Assembly (NCBI RefSeq): GCF_963678635.1
Contig: NC_087070.1
Span: 10,884,539-10,948,538, forward strand
DNA length: 64,000 nucleotides
DNA from: Symsagittifera roscoffensis
Lineage: Eukaryota; Xenacoelomorpha; Acoela; Convolutidae
Direction of reading: 5' to 3'
Numbering within the stretch: the first letter of the stretch is position 1; each line of letters opens with the position of its first letter. Positions 23,652 through 34,486 of the stretch are shown here, piece after piece. Under the pieces are notes generated by a model. That model was not told the origin of the DNA, did no database searches, and was given only the letters and a program-made list of their open reading frames with translations. The position numbers were made by a program, and so were the translations under genes.

Positions 23652-26600
23652 ATGCGTCTAGACAAGTCAAGGATACCTAAACGGGGTAATAGCTCTAGGA
23701 AATTCATACCTAAAAAGCAAAGAAGAACGATGACCGATCCTTTTGTGGATTGGATCAAACGTGCCCGGACCGACAAAGGGGAGACGGTTTCAGGCAGAAT
23801 GGTTGAAACAAGGAGTCAGAAGACCTCAGAAGAGCGAAAAGAACTGTTAGAAGTGGAGGTCAATACGAACCATGCCATGAACGACAACCAGGAAGTACAT
23901 GGACTGGAAGGGAGAGGCAGAAGGTTGGCGAGTGAATCTACTCCGGTCGAACAAGGCCATGATTTTGCCACTTCCACCGAGACATTGGATCGAGAGGAGA
24001 TGTCGGAACTGTCCGACATCTCAACTGAAATAGCGGCAACTAGAAGATCTCCAACAGACAACACTATGATGGCAGGCGGAACTGAGAAACAAACAACGTC
24101 ATCATCGTTCTCAGAAAGAATGAGGAACACCTTAGGAAACATCTTTCCTTTCACCATGGGAGAGGGCGCAGGAAATGAAGGTGAATCCCAAAAGGAGGAG
24201 GACGAAGAAGAGCAAGTGGACTTTGGGTCTCAAGTCAGCCTCAATAGTTTGACCCAGGAGAATGAGGCATACATCGGAAGAGAGACTGGAACCATGGACA
24301 AATTTGGTGTAGTGAGAACGATAAGCAAAGAGGTAAACACACCGGGCCAGTCAAGAGACTTCGCGATTATGACAAATTCAGAGCTGCAAATTGGGGAGAG
24401 TAGAAACAGTGGGCTAGGCAACGCATTGGCGGATCCTGAGGTGGATAATGAAAAGACGTCGAGGCAGAGAGTCAAGGCCCGGATCTCGACTAGCACGAAG
24501 CTACCTGGGACCGACAGGGTTACACCGCCACTAGTGACGCCACTCGTGGATAACGGGGCAGCACTAGAAGAAGCCTTGAACAACATAGTGGATAGTTTAG
24601 GAGAATAAAATGAACAGATGTCCATAAGAATGAGTGAACTAGAAAGAGCAGTTCACATTGAAAGAGAAAGTCTGCGGGAAGAAATAAACCGCAATAGACA
24701 AGAAGTTGGTAGGAGCGAAAAACACTTGAAAGAAAGAACGGAAGAGCATGTGGCGAAGAACTTGTCGCGAATGACAAGAGAAGCGGAACAGCGAGAGTTA
24801 CGCTTAAGAGACGACATGGAGAAGTTAAGAATTCAGCAAGAGCAGTCTCTTGGGACTCTTGACACAAAGATAGACGCGATGATGGAGAGGCGAACTCAGG
24901 CTATCATGGACAGGTTGGACGGGCTACTAAGCAGCAAGATTGGACCAAAAGAAGGGGAACCGAACTCGGGAGGTCCCAGCAGGGAGCCGAAGTTGAACTT
25001 CAATGAACATCAAAAGAGGAAGACGTATGGATCCACTAGAGGCAGGGGCAGTTCATCAGGCTATGCCACAAGGGATAATAGAACATGGGGCCCGAACAAT
25101 AGAGCAAGTTCAACGGGGAACAGACATACCTCTAATGAACGACCAACGCAAGGCACACATGCGACTGGGAGAAGTCATTCCGGTATCAGGGGGTATGGAA
25201 GCCCGGGGAGGAGTCATGTGGGCCAAGCGGGAAACACTCACGGCGATTCGGATTGCAGGGATGCACCGCATACAGAGCCTTTGACAAGGTGTGAGGACAC
25301 TCAAGCGGGACACTCAAGGGATGCTACGGCAATGGCCACAGCCTTTGAACCCCTAAACAGGTCTTTGGAGACATTCCTTACAAGGTTATCCAGAACCAAT
25401 GAACGCAGTGAGAAGTCCAGAAGAGTCTTTAAGAAACCAAGATGCTATAAAGATGAATCTGATGGCTGTATTGATACCTGGATAGAGGTAATGAAGCTGC
25501 ATTTCGAGGAAGAGGACTTGTCGGAGAGACAGGAATGCAGTGCGCTCACCAGCAACTTGGAAGGGACAGCCCTGAACTGTGTCATGACCAAGAAGCAATA
25601 TCAGCGTGACACAGCTGAGAAAATCTTCGAAATCTTGTTAAAACGTTTCGGATCAGGGGTGCAGGGGCACCAAGCGATGATGCGCTTCGAGAAACGGAGG
25701 CAACGAGAAGATGAAACGATAGACAAGTTTCTCGATGACTTGGAAATGCTGAGAAGACGCAGCCAACCGGATGAGTCGAACCGAAGGATGAACCTGGCCG
25801 TAGCCTCAAAACTCATAAATGGTGTGAAGAATGATGAACTTCGAACAATGCTAGCAACGCATTACACACCATAATCAACCAATGCGCCAACACCAGAGGA
25901 GTTGAGGCTCAAGTCAAAAGAGTATCTTTTGTTGAAACCTCCTTCGAGATCTGGATACTACGAGAACAATTATGGCAATTTTATCAACGGACCAGCAAAC
26001 CAAGGGAACAATTGGTACAAACCGAGGGATGACATGGACAAGAGACGCTCTTGTGCCAATTGCAGTTCAACGGACCATCATGCCCAACTTACAAACAAGG
26101 CATGAAAGCAATAGGCTTTAGCCTCGAGGGCGAAGATGCGTCAGAATTGGACCATGAGGATTTCATGAGAGGGGTAATTGCGAAATTCGGCCCGAGGTAA
26201 TTCTTTTGCAACTTGGAAGGTCATTTTAAATCAGATTGTCCGCAATTCTGGGATGCAGTGGCAGACATCAAGCATCCAAGGCATGAAGAAGCTTTGTCAG
26301 GAGTGAAAGCCAGCAAGGCTCGCCTGTTGAGTGCAACGGAGGCAAGCAGAAAAGATAAACCACAAGAGCTGGCGGCAAAGAAAATGCAAGCGGTAACAGA
26401 AGAGACACGTGAACCGGAACCGGCAACTGCGGCCGATGACTTCAAGATTGATTATAGGGCAGCAGCGAGGGATGCTCTAAATAGAGTGCAGCAGGAACTG
26501 GTGACGAAAGAGATCGAACAAAAAGTGAAGCTCGAACTGGAGAATGAGAAACTACAGGAGCAACTGAATACCTTCGAAGCAACGGAGGTCGAGGAGACCA

Positions 26601-26944
26601 AAGCACCAAGCAGTTTGAGCATGAAACTTAATGTGATCTCCGGTCAGAGCTTCGGCATGGTGCCACAAGGAAGCAAGATACAGTCGATAATCTCAGTGAC
26701 AGGACATCAGGTAATCAGAAATTTAAGTGAACCATCCGAGTTCACTTTGATGCATTTGAGGAGATTATCTGAGGCAGGTGGAGCCACGCACCGAGTCGAG
26801 AGCAGTGCGAGCACTACTAACAACGGGTGGCCCTCGCATGAAGAAACTTCATGGACGCTACCTAGAGGTCTATGGGCCGTATCAAGTGATGCTGAACGTG
26901 GATGGAATCAGTATCTACACCAAGACTTATGTAACAAGAGATGA
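23652..26944 (+). pseudogene. Gag polyprotein, interrupted
   Basis: The first ATG is at 23652. One frame runs through 26105 with in-frame stops at 24606 and 25872. The N-terminal 300 residues are acidic, polar and probably disordered. After the first stop come a coiled coil (about 24618-24950, heptads rich in Glu/Arg/Leu) and a Gly/Arg/Asn/Ser-rich linker. A retrotransposon capsid domain follows (about 25370-25860) with the CYKDESDG...W and LEGTALNC...F..LLKRFG features of the retrotrans_gag family. The nucleocapsid part has a knuckle starting CANCSSTDHH (26053) that lacks its last Cys. After a frameshift, a second knuckle CNLEGHFKSDC (26207) has a stop in place of its first Cys. A charged helical spacer continues to 26944. 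It would form the particle core. Confidence 0.85.
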
Positions 26945-26951
26945 TGACTAA

Positions 26952-27900
26952 ATGGGGCAGATCTATTTGGGTGAGGAGGAACTCAAAGTCCGCAGGATAG
27001 TCCATGACGCCATGATGGAACAAGATGCAGTACACATTGGGTATGAAGCAGATGTGACTGCACGTCTGCTCGACACCAACGGAACAAAAATCGGAGTCAC
27101 AGGGCTTCTGGACACATGATTGGTAGTGAGTGTGATGCCGATAAAAACTTGGGACAGAATGGGCTGCACGAGGGAAGATCTGATTCCAACGAATCTCCGA
27201 CTGGCCGCCGCCCATCGAGGAGCTATTTACGCAGCCGGAAGAACACCAATAACGGTCCTCCACATGGGAGGACGGGATCTTCGGATGAGCTTCCTGGTGG
27301 TAGAGAATTTGGACGACGCCGACCAATTCATCTTGGGCAGAGATTTTGTCAGGAATTTTGACGTGATGATTGACTTGAACAACGGTCTGATACGGATTAG
27401 AATTCCGGACCGGAAGTATGTTAAGAGACCAATTAATAGGATAATAACAGACAAAAACAAGGTACCAATTTTTTTAGATAGAAAAGTAAAACTACAGCCA
27501 GGACAAGCTGTGGTGGCAATTTTTAGAATGAGAAATTTGAATTCGTTAAGTGATAGTAAACAGGTTTGCTTAGTACCGAATCCAAATAGTCAGAGTTCGG
27601 TAATTTTAGGTTGGAGCTTCTCGGTAACGCGAAACGGACTGTGTGTCAGTGTGTTATTGAACACACTGGACACCACGGTTTCAATCCAGCGTGGAAAGAA
27701 GCTTGGTTACGCTTTGCCGATGAGGACCGACTATGAGGAGACACAAAACTTGAAGAAACATAGTGTGAAAGACTGTCGTTTTCATGCCAATAAAGATAAA
27801 ATTTTACAGAGGATTAATGAAGTAAAATCTATTCATAAATTGTTTTCAATGAAATCCGAGACGGACGACGGCTTATCAAGCTGCTCGAATTTTCCGGAAC
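26952..27900 (+). pseudogene. Retropepsin-type protease and linker, stop at active site
   Basis: An open frame runs from 26952 to 28280 except for one TGA at 27117-27119. The context is TGLLDT, then the stop, then LVVSVMPIKTW, so the stop stands exactly where the Gly of the catalytic D-T-G triplet is expected. Downstream, FLVVENLDDADQFILGRDF (about 27294-27350) is the usual C-terminal GRD motif of Gypsy proteases. The following 180 residues link protease to RT. A stop at this position could in principle be a programmed read-through, but it removes the active-site Gly and other parts of this copy are also broken, so simple decay is more likely. Confidence 0.82.
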
Positions 27901-28861
27901 GCCCCTCGTCATATGAACTAGAATCTGACAAACCGGTTTTGCCAGAGATAGAACATTTAAAAGGGAAAATAGGTGAGGGAGTTTTCGAAAAATTTCGGGA
28001 CCTCCTAAATCGGAACGCAGATGTATTTTCAAAACATAAGGCGGACATCGGTTGCTGTAATTTCGTCGAACACGAAATCGAACTTGAAGAGGGCGCCGTT
28101 CCCCATAGGGAAGGCGCAAGACGAATGACGCCACACAAATCGGAAGCGTGCCGAGCGGAAATAGAAATGTTGCTTGAATACGACATGATAGAACCCTCTA
28201 AATCGCCATGGGCTTGCGGGGTAGTAATGGCGAAAAAGAAAGGGGGCAGCTTAGGTTTTGTTGCGACTTTCGTTACTTGAACGCGGTAACGATAAGAGAT
28301 GCGTACCCGATACCGCGAATAGACGAGAGCCTCTCTAAGCTTGCTGATGCCAAGTTCTTCACCATATTGGACTTGGGTTCTGCCTTCTGGCAGGTCCCTC
28401 TGCGGAAGAAGGATAGAGAGAAAACCGGATTCGCGTGCGAATTGGGATTGTACCAGTGGAAGAGAATGCCCTTCGGCTTGTGCAATGCAACGGCCACTTT
28501 TTAAAGACTGATGGCTCAGGCTTTGACGAGAGTGACCAAGAAGTATGGGAATCTCGTGATGTGTTACGTGGATGACGTAGTCATAGCGACACCGACCCTG
28601 GAAGACCAGATTGATAGGCTGGATGAGGTCTTTGGATGCATGAAAAGAGCAGGATTGAAGTGCAAACCATCGAAATGTGAAATCCTTAGGGATTCGATTA
28701 AGTACCTGGGAAAAATGGTGGACAGGCATGGTGCGAGACCGGACCCGGAAGCAGTGGAAGCAGTGTTGACGTGGAAGGCTCCCAGAACAGACACACAGCT
28801 CCTGAGCTTCCTAGGCTTTGCCAATTACTACCGGGAGTTCATAAAACAGACGGACATATAA
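27901..28861 (+). pseudogene. Gypsy-type reverse transcriptase, truncated
   Basis: The N-terminal part (EIEMLLEYDMIEPSKSPWAC) is in the protease frame. Within an A/G run near 28234-28246 the frame shifts by one, and the next part (FCCDFRYLNAVTIRDAYPIP, then LDLGSAFWQV and FGLCNATATF) is in the new frame. After an in-frame TAA at 28502, translation resumes with the catalytic YVDD box at 28565-28576 and the thumb segment SFLGFANYYREFI. A TAA at 28859 ends it, right where RNase H should begin. RNase H and integrase are absent anywhere downstream. The sequence is typical Gypsy/Ty3 in motif order. Confidence 0.92.
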
Positions 28862-29257
28862 TACTATACTAACAGACAGAGTTTTAGGACAGCATTAGCG
28901 GCAGATTTTAAGAGAGAATACAAAAACGTGGAATTCCTTTGGAAGCAAAGACCAGGGATAGGGGGCGTAGCAGCCTTACCTCCGGCGGCGTCACAGATAC
29001 CGGGAAAATACCTATGCTTCTTGGTGACGAGGGCGACGGAGAAGCAGCACGTGGACCCAGAGAACCTAGTCTTGTCCTTGACGAGGCTGAGGGACTTTCT
29101 CGTGGAAATGGACGTGAAGGAGCTCTCGCTTCCAGTGTACGATCCAAACAGAGGACGACTGCATCCTCGGGAATTGTACGCGCTTGTACACGTGATATTC
29201 TCTGATACTAATATACAAGTAGACTTACATAAGAAGTATTACTTAAGTATAGGCTGA
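28862..29257 (+). pseudogene. Macro-domain segment (ADP-ribose-binding fold)
   Basis: In the same frame as RT, immediately after the TAA at 28859, 131 codons run to a TGA at 29255. The order fits the later two thirds of a macro domain of the TARG1/OARD1 type: an FRTALAADFKREY helix, GGVAALP, GKYLCFLVTR, ENLVLSLTRL, a VKELSLPVYDPNRGRL loop and a final VIFSDTNIQVDL strand. The first strand and ADP-ribose-binding loop of the fold are missing, consistent with a deletion whose right end falls here. The longest frame without that prefix starts at GTG 28928. Macro domains bind or remove ADP-ribose; what one does in a retrotransposon is unknown, perhaps countering host ADP-ribosylation. The domain call is by pattern memory and needs a profile search. 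Confidence 0.62.
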
Positions 29258-29451
29258 GTGACGTGCGAGAGGGTTTTAGGCTAAAGACTAAGTTGTATGT
29301 TAAAGACTAAGTTAAAGACTACGATATATGTTAAGGTGAAACTGACAAGTGTGATATTTGTGACTTTTTTAGATCCTGATTGATCATTTAATTACTCACT
29401 TGAGTCAAAACCTTGGAATCGAATTGAATCAAATCAAATCTGAAGAACAGA

Positions 29452-32286
29452 ATGGATAATTTCAACTTGGGTGAACTGATGGACCTGGCAGAGGCATATG
29501 TAGGACCGGTGACAGATGCGATCTATCGTCGGCTGATCGATCGAGACTTCGCTCTGGAGGACCCAGAGGTAGTCATGTTGCTGACCGCCCTGATCATTAT
29601 CCAGGGGCATGACAACCGTGGGGACCGCCCCACGGAAGTCCTGTTGATGGCAGCATATGGAGAGAGGGGAGTACTAGACCGCCCGAACATGAGAGTGATG
29701 AGGTGGAGAAACGGGGCTCTCTCAGGGAGTGACTCGGCGAATGAGCCTGGATTGGGAAGTTCTAGGACTTACCAACCAGGTGAAATGCCTATGCCCTCCA
29801 AGCCCAAACCTGGACTGACGAGAATGCATCAGGAGATGAACAGCGAGGCTGCCTCGTCTGGTTCACCACTGACAGCAGCTGTGCCACCAAAGAGGGCGAA
29901 ATTAGGACAGAAGGTTCAGACGAACCAAACCATACAAGATCTGGATGAGATGAAGGATGAACTGGAAAGTACGAAGAAGGAGCTGGACAAGATGACCAAA
30001 AGCATGCTCAAGATGGAGGACGATCGAGACATGTGGAGAAAATTGTTCGAAGACTGCAACAAAAAGCAGGGTCAAGAAATTGAGCGCTTGAGGCAGGACT
30101 ACAAAGAGCGATCGGAACAGATGGAGTGGACAACGGCCGTAGAGAAAGTGATATCTGCAAGGAATATTCCTCGTGGGCAGTCCCCGATGGAGCTCTTGAC
30201 GCCTCGAGAAATGAGTCAAGCAACGGAGACACGGCTCCCGACAGAGACAAATCGAGTAACGATCCCGGAACCTAGTGACACCTTGGGTGACCCCGTCGTG
30301 GAACAGACGGTGAGGAAGCTGATAGAGACAGCTGGACGACTGGTCGCCAACAAGAATGCGCCAGGTTCCGGGGTGACTGCACCCTATGGAACGATCGACG
30401 ACACGGGCAGAGTAAGACTCTCCCAGACCGTGATCAGACAGGGGATAAGTGACGTGACGCCACTCATGGGGAGCTCAAAGGCCCCAGAGAGAGGAATACA
30501 GAAGATGCCAGCGAAGAAAGTGTCTCGCATAATAGACGTACAAAAGAATAATCAATGGAAATATAATTTCACAGGAGTTCCGGAGACAGATTCGAGAGCT
30601 TGCTTCAATCGAGCGACTTGGAGCCCGGCAGTAAACCTGCAGCAACCACCACTGGGGACATCTCATCTGATACTGGGAGACAGCTTTGTCAGAGTACTAT
30701 CGAATTTGAGGACCTCGTGGGTCACCACGGTGATGGCCTTTGGAGGCGCGACGATAGCCCAGTTATATCGAATGGTGGAACTGATGAACCCAGGGAGGAT
30801 CCCCAATGTGATGATCCTGGTCGGGACAAATGACATCTCTATAGGTTCAGATGAGCAGGAAGCGCTATGGGAGTCAATGATGGTGTGTTTGTTTACTACC
30901 CTCTGGCAGAAATTCAATTGCGCGGTACTGACCGTTTGCACTGTGCCAATGAACACGAGAAGCTTGACAGCAGCAGGAAGAAGGCACTACGAGGGAGTCG
31001 TCAGGTGGAATAACATCTTGAGGAACCCTCGCAAGTCGGAACGCCGGAAGAAGACCCTCATGGACATCGAACATGAGTTGAGAGCTATGGATCAGGCCAG
31101 ACTGACCACGGACGGCATCCACTTCGACAGTATCGAAGGACAAGCTTGGTTGAATCGAGTCTTCCAAGAGCGGTTGGACAAACTAGAGGCGGAACTCTTT
31201 GACGCAGGAGTGCTGAAGGAAGAAGGAACAGCGAGTGACGCGGTGATTACTACCTTTGTGCCTCCTAGCCTGGAAACACGCTTGGGGACGGTCCCGGCCG
31301 TCACGAACTACAGACAACAGAGCTCCAGCGAACCAGGTCTAAGGAGAGACGTACAGGATCGATTGGGAGAAGCGCCGATGAGGAGGACCATCCATCCTAG
31401 GAGAAGATTAGGACCTGTCAAACCCATCGAAGAGACAGCCGGCACCTCTAGATCGGACACGAGATCGGAGACGACAAGTACCAGTCGAGAGGAGAGACGC
31501 CCGGGCAGAGGCTCGTTTATGTGGTCAAGACCGATACCGTCTCCCTGGCATGTATACAAAGACGAGCTAATGAAGCTGGATCTCCAGAGGGTAAGTATCA
31601 TCGAAGATGCAAGGAGGATGCTGAATGGAGCGACGCTATCCGTCAGCAGATTGTACTCGATAACCGGCGTAGACTGGTTGATAGCCGCTAGCATAAACTT
31701 CAGCTCCACGACGGCCTTGAGATTTGCTGATCTAGAGGGACTGCCCTCTAACAACACAGTGAACGCGAGACCATTGGAAGATGTGAGATTGAATCATGAC
31801 GAAGGGAATCGAGAAGAGAGACCTGGAAGATTTCTAGTGACAAGGGCGCCGATCGGACAACATGTGAAGATGTTCAGGCAAGTAAGCTCACCCCCTGGTC
31901 ATGTGAAGGAAAGAATATACCTAAAACTAGTGAATCAAGATGGTGATGTCCAAAGATACGGCGGATTGAAAGCGATAAAGAAAGATGAGACCATCTTGGC
32001 CGCCTATGACAAAGCAGAAATGAGGAAGGCGAAGATTATGATAGTAGCGAATTCAGAGTTCGTGTACACCTCCAAGTCTCTGTTTTGGCCGGACGTCATA
32101 ATAATGGCAGCGGTCGAACTGGACCTACTGCAACCGTTATCTCTGGCTATAGGGGTACAAAGGCAGACGGACATGAACCCAATTACGATCGTGTTTGCTG
32201 GCATCAATGACCATCTACACAGTAGAGGTTTTCTGAGAGACTCAGAGATCCTACAACGGCAGAGAACGCTGTGTGGCCAGCGATAA
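29452..32286 (+). CDS. Accessory protein with SGNH/GDSL hydrolase domain
   Basis: This is a 944-codon open frame from ATG, the longest in the window. Residues 1-100 form a folded-looking N-terminal segment, and about 155-230 a coiled coil (DELESTKKELDKM and following). Residues about 405-575 carry the SGNH hydrolase blocks in order: GDS at 409-411 (nucleophile Ser411), GGATI (block II Gly), GTND at 458-461 (Asn460) and DGIHF with Asp554 and His557. All four catalytic positions are present. A Pro/Arg/Ser-rich linker follows, then a second folded part (about 690-930) that runs past a frameshift near 32255 into the next frame. SGNH enzymes are esterases or lipases; the target here is unknown. 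A TTTTTTAG/A acceptor-like site at about 29367-29372 may serve a spliced message. It resembles the esterase-bearing ORF1 proteins of some LINEs only in domain type. Confidence 0.75.
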   Translation: MDNFNLGELMDLAEAYVGPVTDAIYRRLIDRDFALEDPEVVMLLTALIIIQGHDNRGDRPTEVLLMAAYGERGVLDRPNMRVMRWRNGALSGSDSANEPGLGSSRTYQPGEMPMPSKPKPGLTRMHQEMNSEAASSGSPLTAAVPPKRAKLGQKVQTNQTIQDLDEMKDELESTKKELDKMTKSMLKMEDDRDMWRKLFEDCNKKQGQEIERLRQDYKERSEQMEWTTAVEKVISARNIPRGQSPMELLTPREMSQATETRLPTETNRVTIPEPSDTLGDPVVEQTVRKLIETAGRLVANKNAPGSGVTAPYGTIDDTGRVRLSQTVIRQGISDVTPLMGSSKAPERGIQKMPAKKVSRIIDVQKNNQWKYNFTGVPETDSRACFNRATWSPAVNLQQPPLGTSHLILGDSFVRVLSNLRTSWVTTVMAFGGATIAQLYRMVELMNPGRIPNVMILVGTNDISIGSDEQEALWESMMVCLFTTLWQKFNCAVLTVCTVPMNTRSLTAAGRRHYEGVVRWNNILRNPRKSERRKKTLMDIEHELRAMDQARLTTDGIHFDSIEGQAWLNRVFQERLDKLEAELFDAGVLKEEGTASDAVITTFVPPSLETRLGTVPAVTNYRQQSSSEPGLRRDVQDRLGEAPMRRTIHPRRRLGPVKPIEETAGTSRSDTRSETTSTSREERRPGRGSFMWSRPIPSPWHVYKDELMKLDLQRVSIIEDARRMLNGATLSVSRLYSITGVDWLIAASINFSSTTALRFADLEGLPSNNTVNARPLEDVRLNHDEGNREERPGRFLVTRAPIGQHVKMFRQVSSPPGHVKERIYLKLVNQDGDVQRYGGLKAIKKDETILAAYDKAEMRKAKIMIVANSEFVYTSKSLFWPDVIIMAAVELDLLQPLSLAIGVQRQTDMNPITIVFAGINDHLHSRGFLRDSEILQRQRTLCGQR

Positions 32287-33161
32287 AAAATATCCTTGAG
32301 TCGATGGGTGAAGTGGTGGATGCGACGAAGGAGGGGTCGTTCACCAAAGTGACACCGAGAATAGTATTCGCGTTGTCTCCGGGGTATGCACATCTCCCGG
32401 ATGGACTGAATTTTGTGTATGCGATTGTGACCTTGCTTTCGGAAAGAAAATATGATGTGATCATATCAGCCCCAAATCGCATGATAGAGATGGAGAACCT
32501 GATGCCACTCAAGGCTGAACTACCTGCGATGTGGTCAGATATCTCAAACGCGATGAGAGGATTCAAGGACCATGCGCTACACATGTTAGTGTTGGACGAG
32601 GTGCTGGGGTTGGAACTGTCCAATTTCAGTCGACAGCTCAAACTGAAACCGGGAATAGACGACGACCATCGAGTGATCGCGGCGATGTCCAACGACTTAT
32701 GGTTCCGAGCAATGGAAGTGACAGGTGAAAACACGAGAAGGAAAAATTCACTAGAGAAGAGAGCTCATTTAGAGGCGATGGTTTTGAGAACCAAGCCGGA
32801 AGCCAACCAGTGGCTACACCTGAATCCTAGAGTAGCGGCATTGGGCGCAGATGCTTTTGAGCAAGGCCCTGTGATGATCACAAAGATCCATGCCTACTTG
32901 TTGAATGAGGTGAACCTGGCGGAAAATGCCGGAGAAAAGACCGCTGAATTTGTGAACAGAATGTGTCTGATTACTCTGGAAACCCTCTGGACCCAGGAAT
33001 TGAAGGGACAGGAGGGCTTTGAACGGACAGACAGCATGCTGGAAGGGTTGGGAGCCGGATGGACGGCGTCCTTCTTGGCAAAAGTCTACCCGAAAGTCTC
33101 GCAATACTTGATAAAAGAATTCCTCCAAGCAGTAGTGGAAGTGTCAATAGTGGAACAATAG
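32255..33161 (+). pseudogene. Continuation of the SGNH protein, frame-shifted
   Basis: This segment starts with NAVWPAIKNILES, which continues the sense of the upstream frame after a one-base shift near 32255. The nominal start at 32271 (GTG) is therefore probably not real. It is helix-rich and has no transmembrane segment. The upstream part reads IVFAGINDHL (32188-32217) and this part PGIDDDHRVI (about 32649-32678). Those are the spacing and order of a block III GxND and a C-terminal DxxH of an SGNH fold, with a corrupted block I (VANSEF, about 32044). So it may be a second, inactive SGNH domain; this is speculative. It ends at TAG 33159. Confidence 0.55.
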
Positions 33162-34486
33162 CCTTGTTCGTGACATTTGGAGCAGAGAGTTTCGTGAAAG
33201 GACCGGCGATGCTGCTCACCGAAGGAATCCAGAACCTGCGGTTAGATGGACTTCTGACATTGATTGCAATTACCCACGGAAACTTGGGAGGACTAATGAA
33301 ATTGACACGTTGTCCAGAGCAGATGAGAGAGAGAGTGAGGAACTTAGACATGAAGAAATCCACGGACTCATGGAATAAGATAAGAGACCTGAGACACACT
33401 CTTATCCAATATCTCTTACAACAAAATCGCTTTGGAACGGGAGAAGACGAGACTATTGAAAGAGAGGAAGATGTTAGACGACATGTTGGAGGCATGCCCC
33501 TGTTAACCGATCTGAGCTTGGCTATGAGAACCGATCCCTTAGCGCTGATCAGAGGAGTCACGGAATTTGTGACAGTGATCTATGGACCAGCAGTCACGTT
33601 TGCGTTCCCTGACGTTAAAGTGGAGGCGTACAGGAGGTCGGTGCTACACCTGAACCTCATATCAGCAGTGGACGGTAGTACACTGAACTGGTGTGAGCAG
33701 CACACTTTGCGGGAGCTCATTAGTGAACATCTGTTATTTACGAAAATATTGGAGCCAGAGATGACAGTCATCATTTTTGACGATCACTTCCGTTATCGCA
33801 TGGGAGAAGTAGAAAGAGGACACATCGAAGTGTTTCCGAAGCTTTGGAATCTGAGACCCTATGATAAAATGAATGGTGAAATAACCAGAGTGCCTCGTCT
33901 CACTGCAGCATATCATAAAGTGAGAGAAGAGACGAAGGACTGGGGTGATTACGAGAAGCTGCCGGAGGCAATCCCTGAATTCCCTCTGATAAGAAGGATG
34001 TTCCTCGGAGCAGTCTCCGTGGTACAAACTCCTAGGTTGAGAGCATTCGAAACCAATGAAAGGAGAGTAGGGAATTTCGTGTCGTGGGAACGATGGATCC
34101 ATACTTTACAAAACACACGATTTGCATATACGGATCAAGCGACGAGAAGGCGAATAAACAACGCCGCGACTCCCAAGCCTGGAAGATTCGACGGGGAATG
34201 GACGGGATTAGGCTTAGCTCCGATGAGAATGAGAGGCAGGACCGAATTGCCTGAAGCCTCCTTGATCCTTACTAGTGTGAAACCGGAGTTGAAAGTGGGA
34301 GGAACACTGCAGGCGAGAACCTTCCTAGCACCCTTCGGCTGCGAGGAAATCAAAGTGGTCCATGGAGAAGAGCAAGATAGATCGGCCGGTATATTGATAA
34401 TACCGAAATTTCCGGAAGGAACCGACAATGATAAGCAAGGATCCTCGAGCTCAAAGAAGGATATGTCAGAAGTCAGAAGGAGATGA
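33162..34486 (+). pseudogene. Continuation of the accessory protein, unknown fold
   Basis: After another one-base shift around the TAG at 33159, the sense resumes with ALFVTFGAESFVKGP and runs open to TGA 34484. An ATG at 33059 in this frame exists, but its first 34 codons look like a shadow of the upstream frame. The sequence is mostly helical with many Leu/Arg/Glu residues, no signal peptide and no membrane segment. I recognise no domain. The C-terminal 60 residues are Ser/Lys/Glu-rich and probably a linker into the next frame. Confidence 0.5.
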
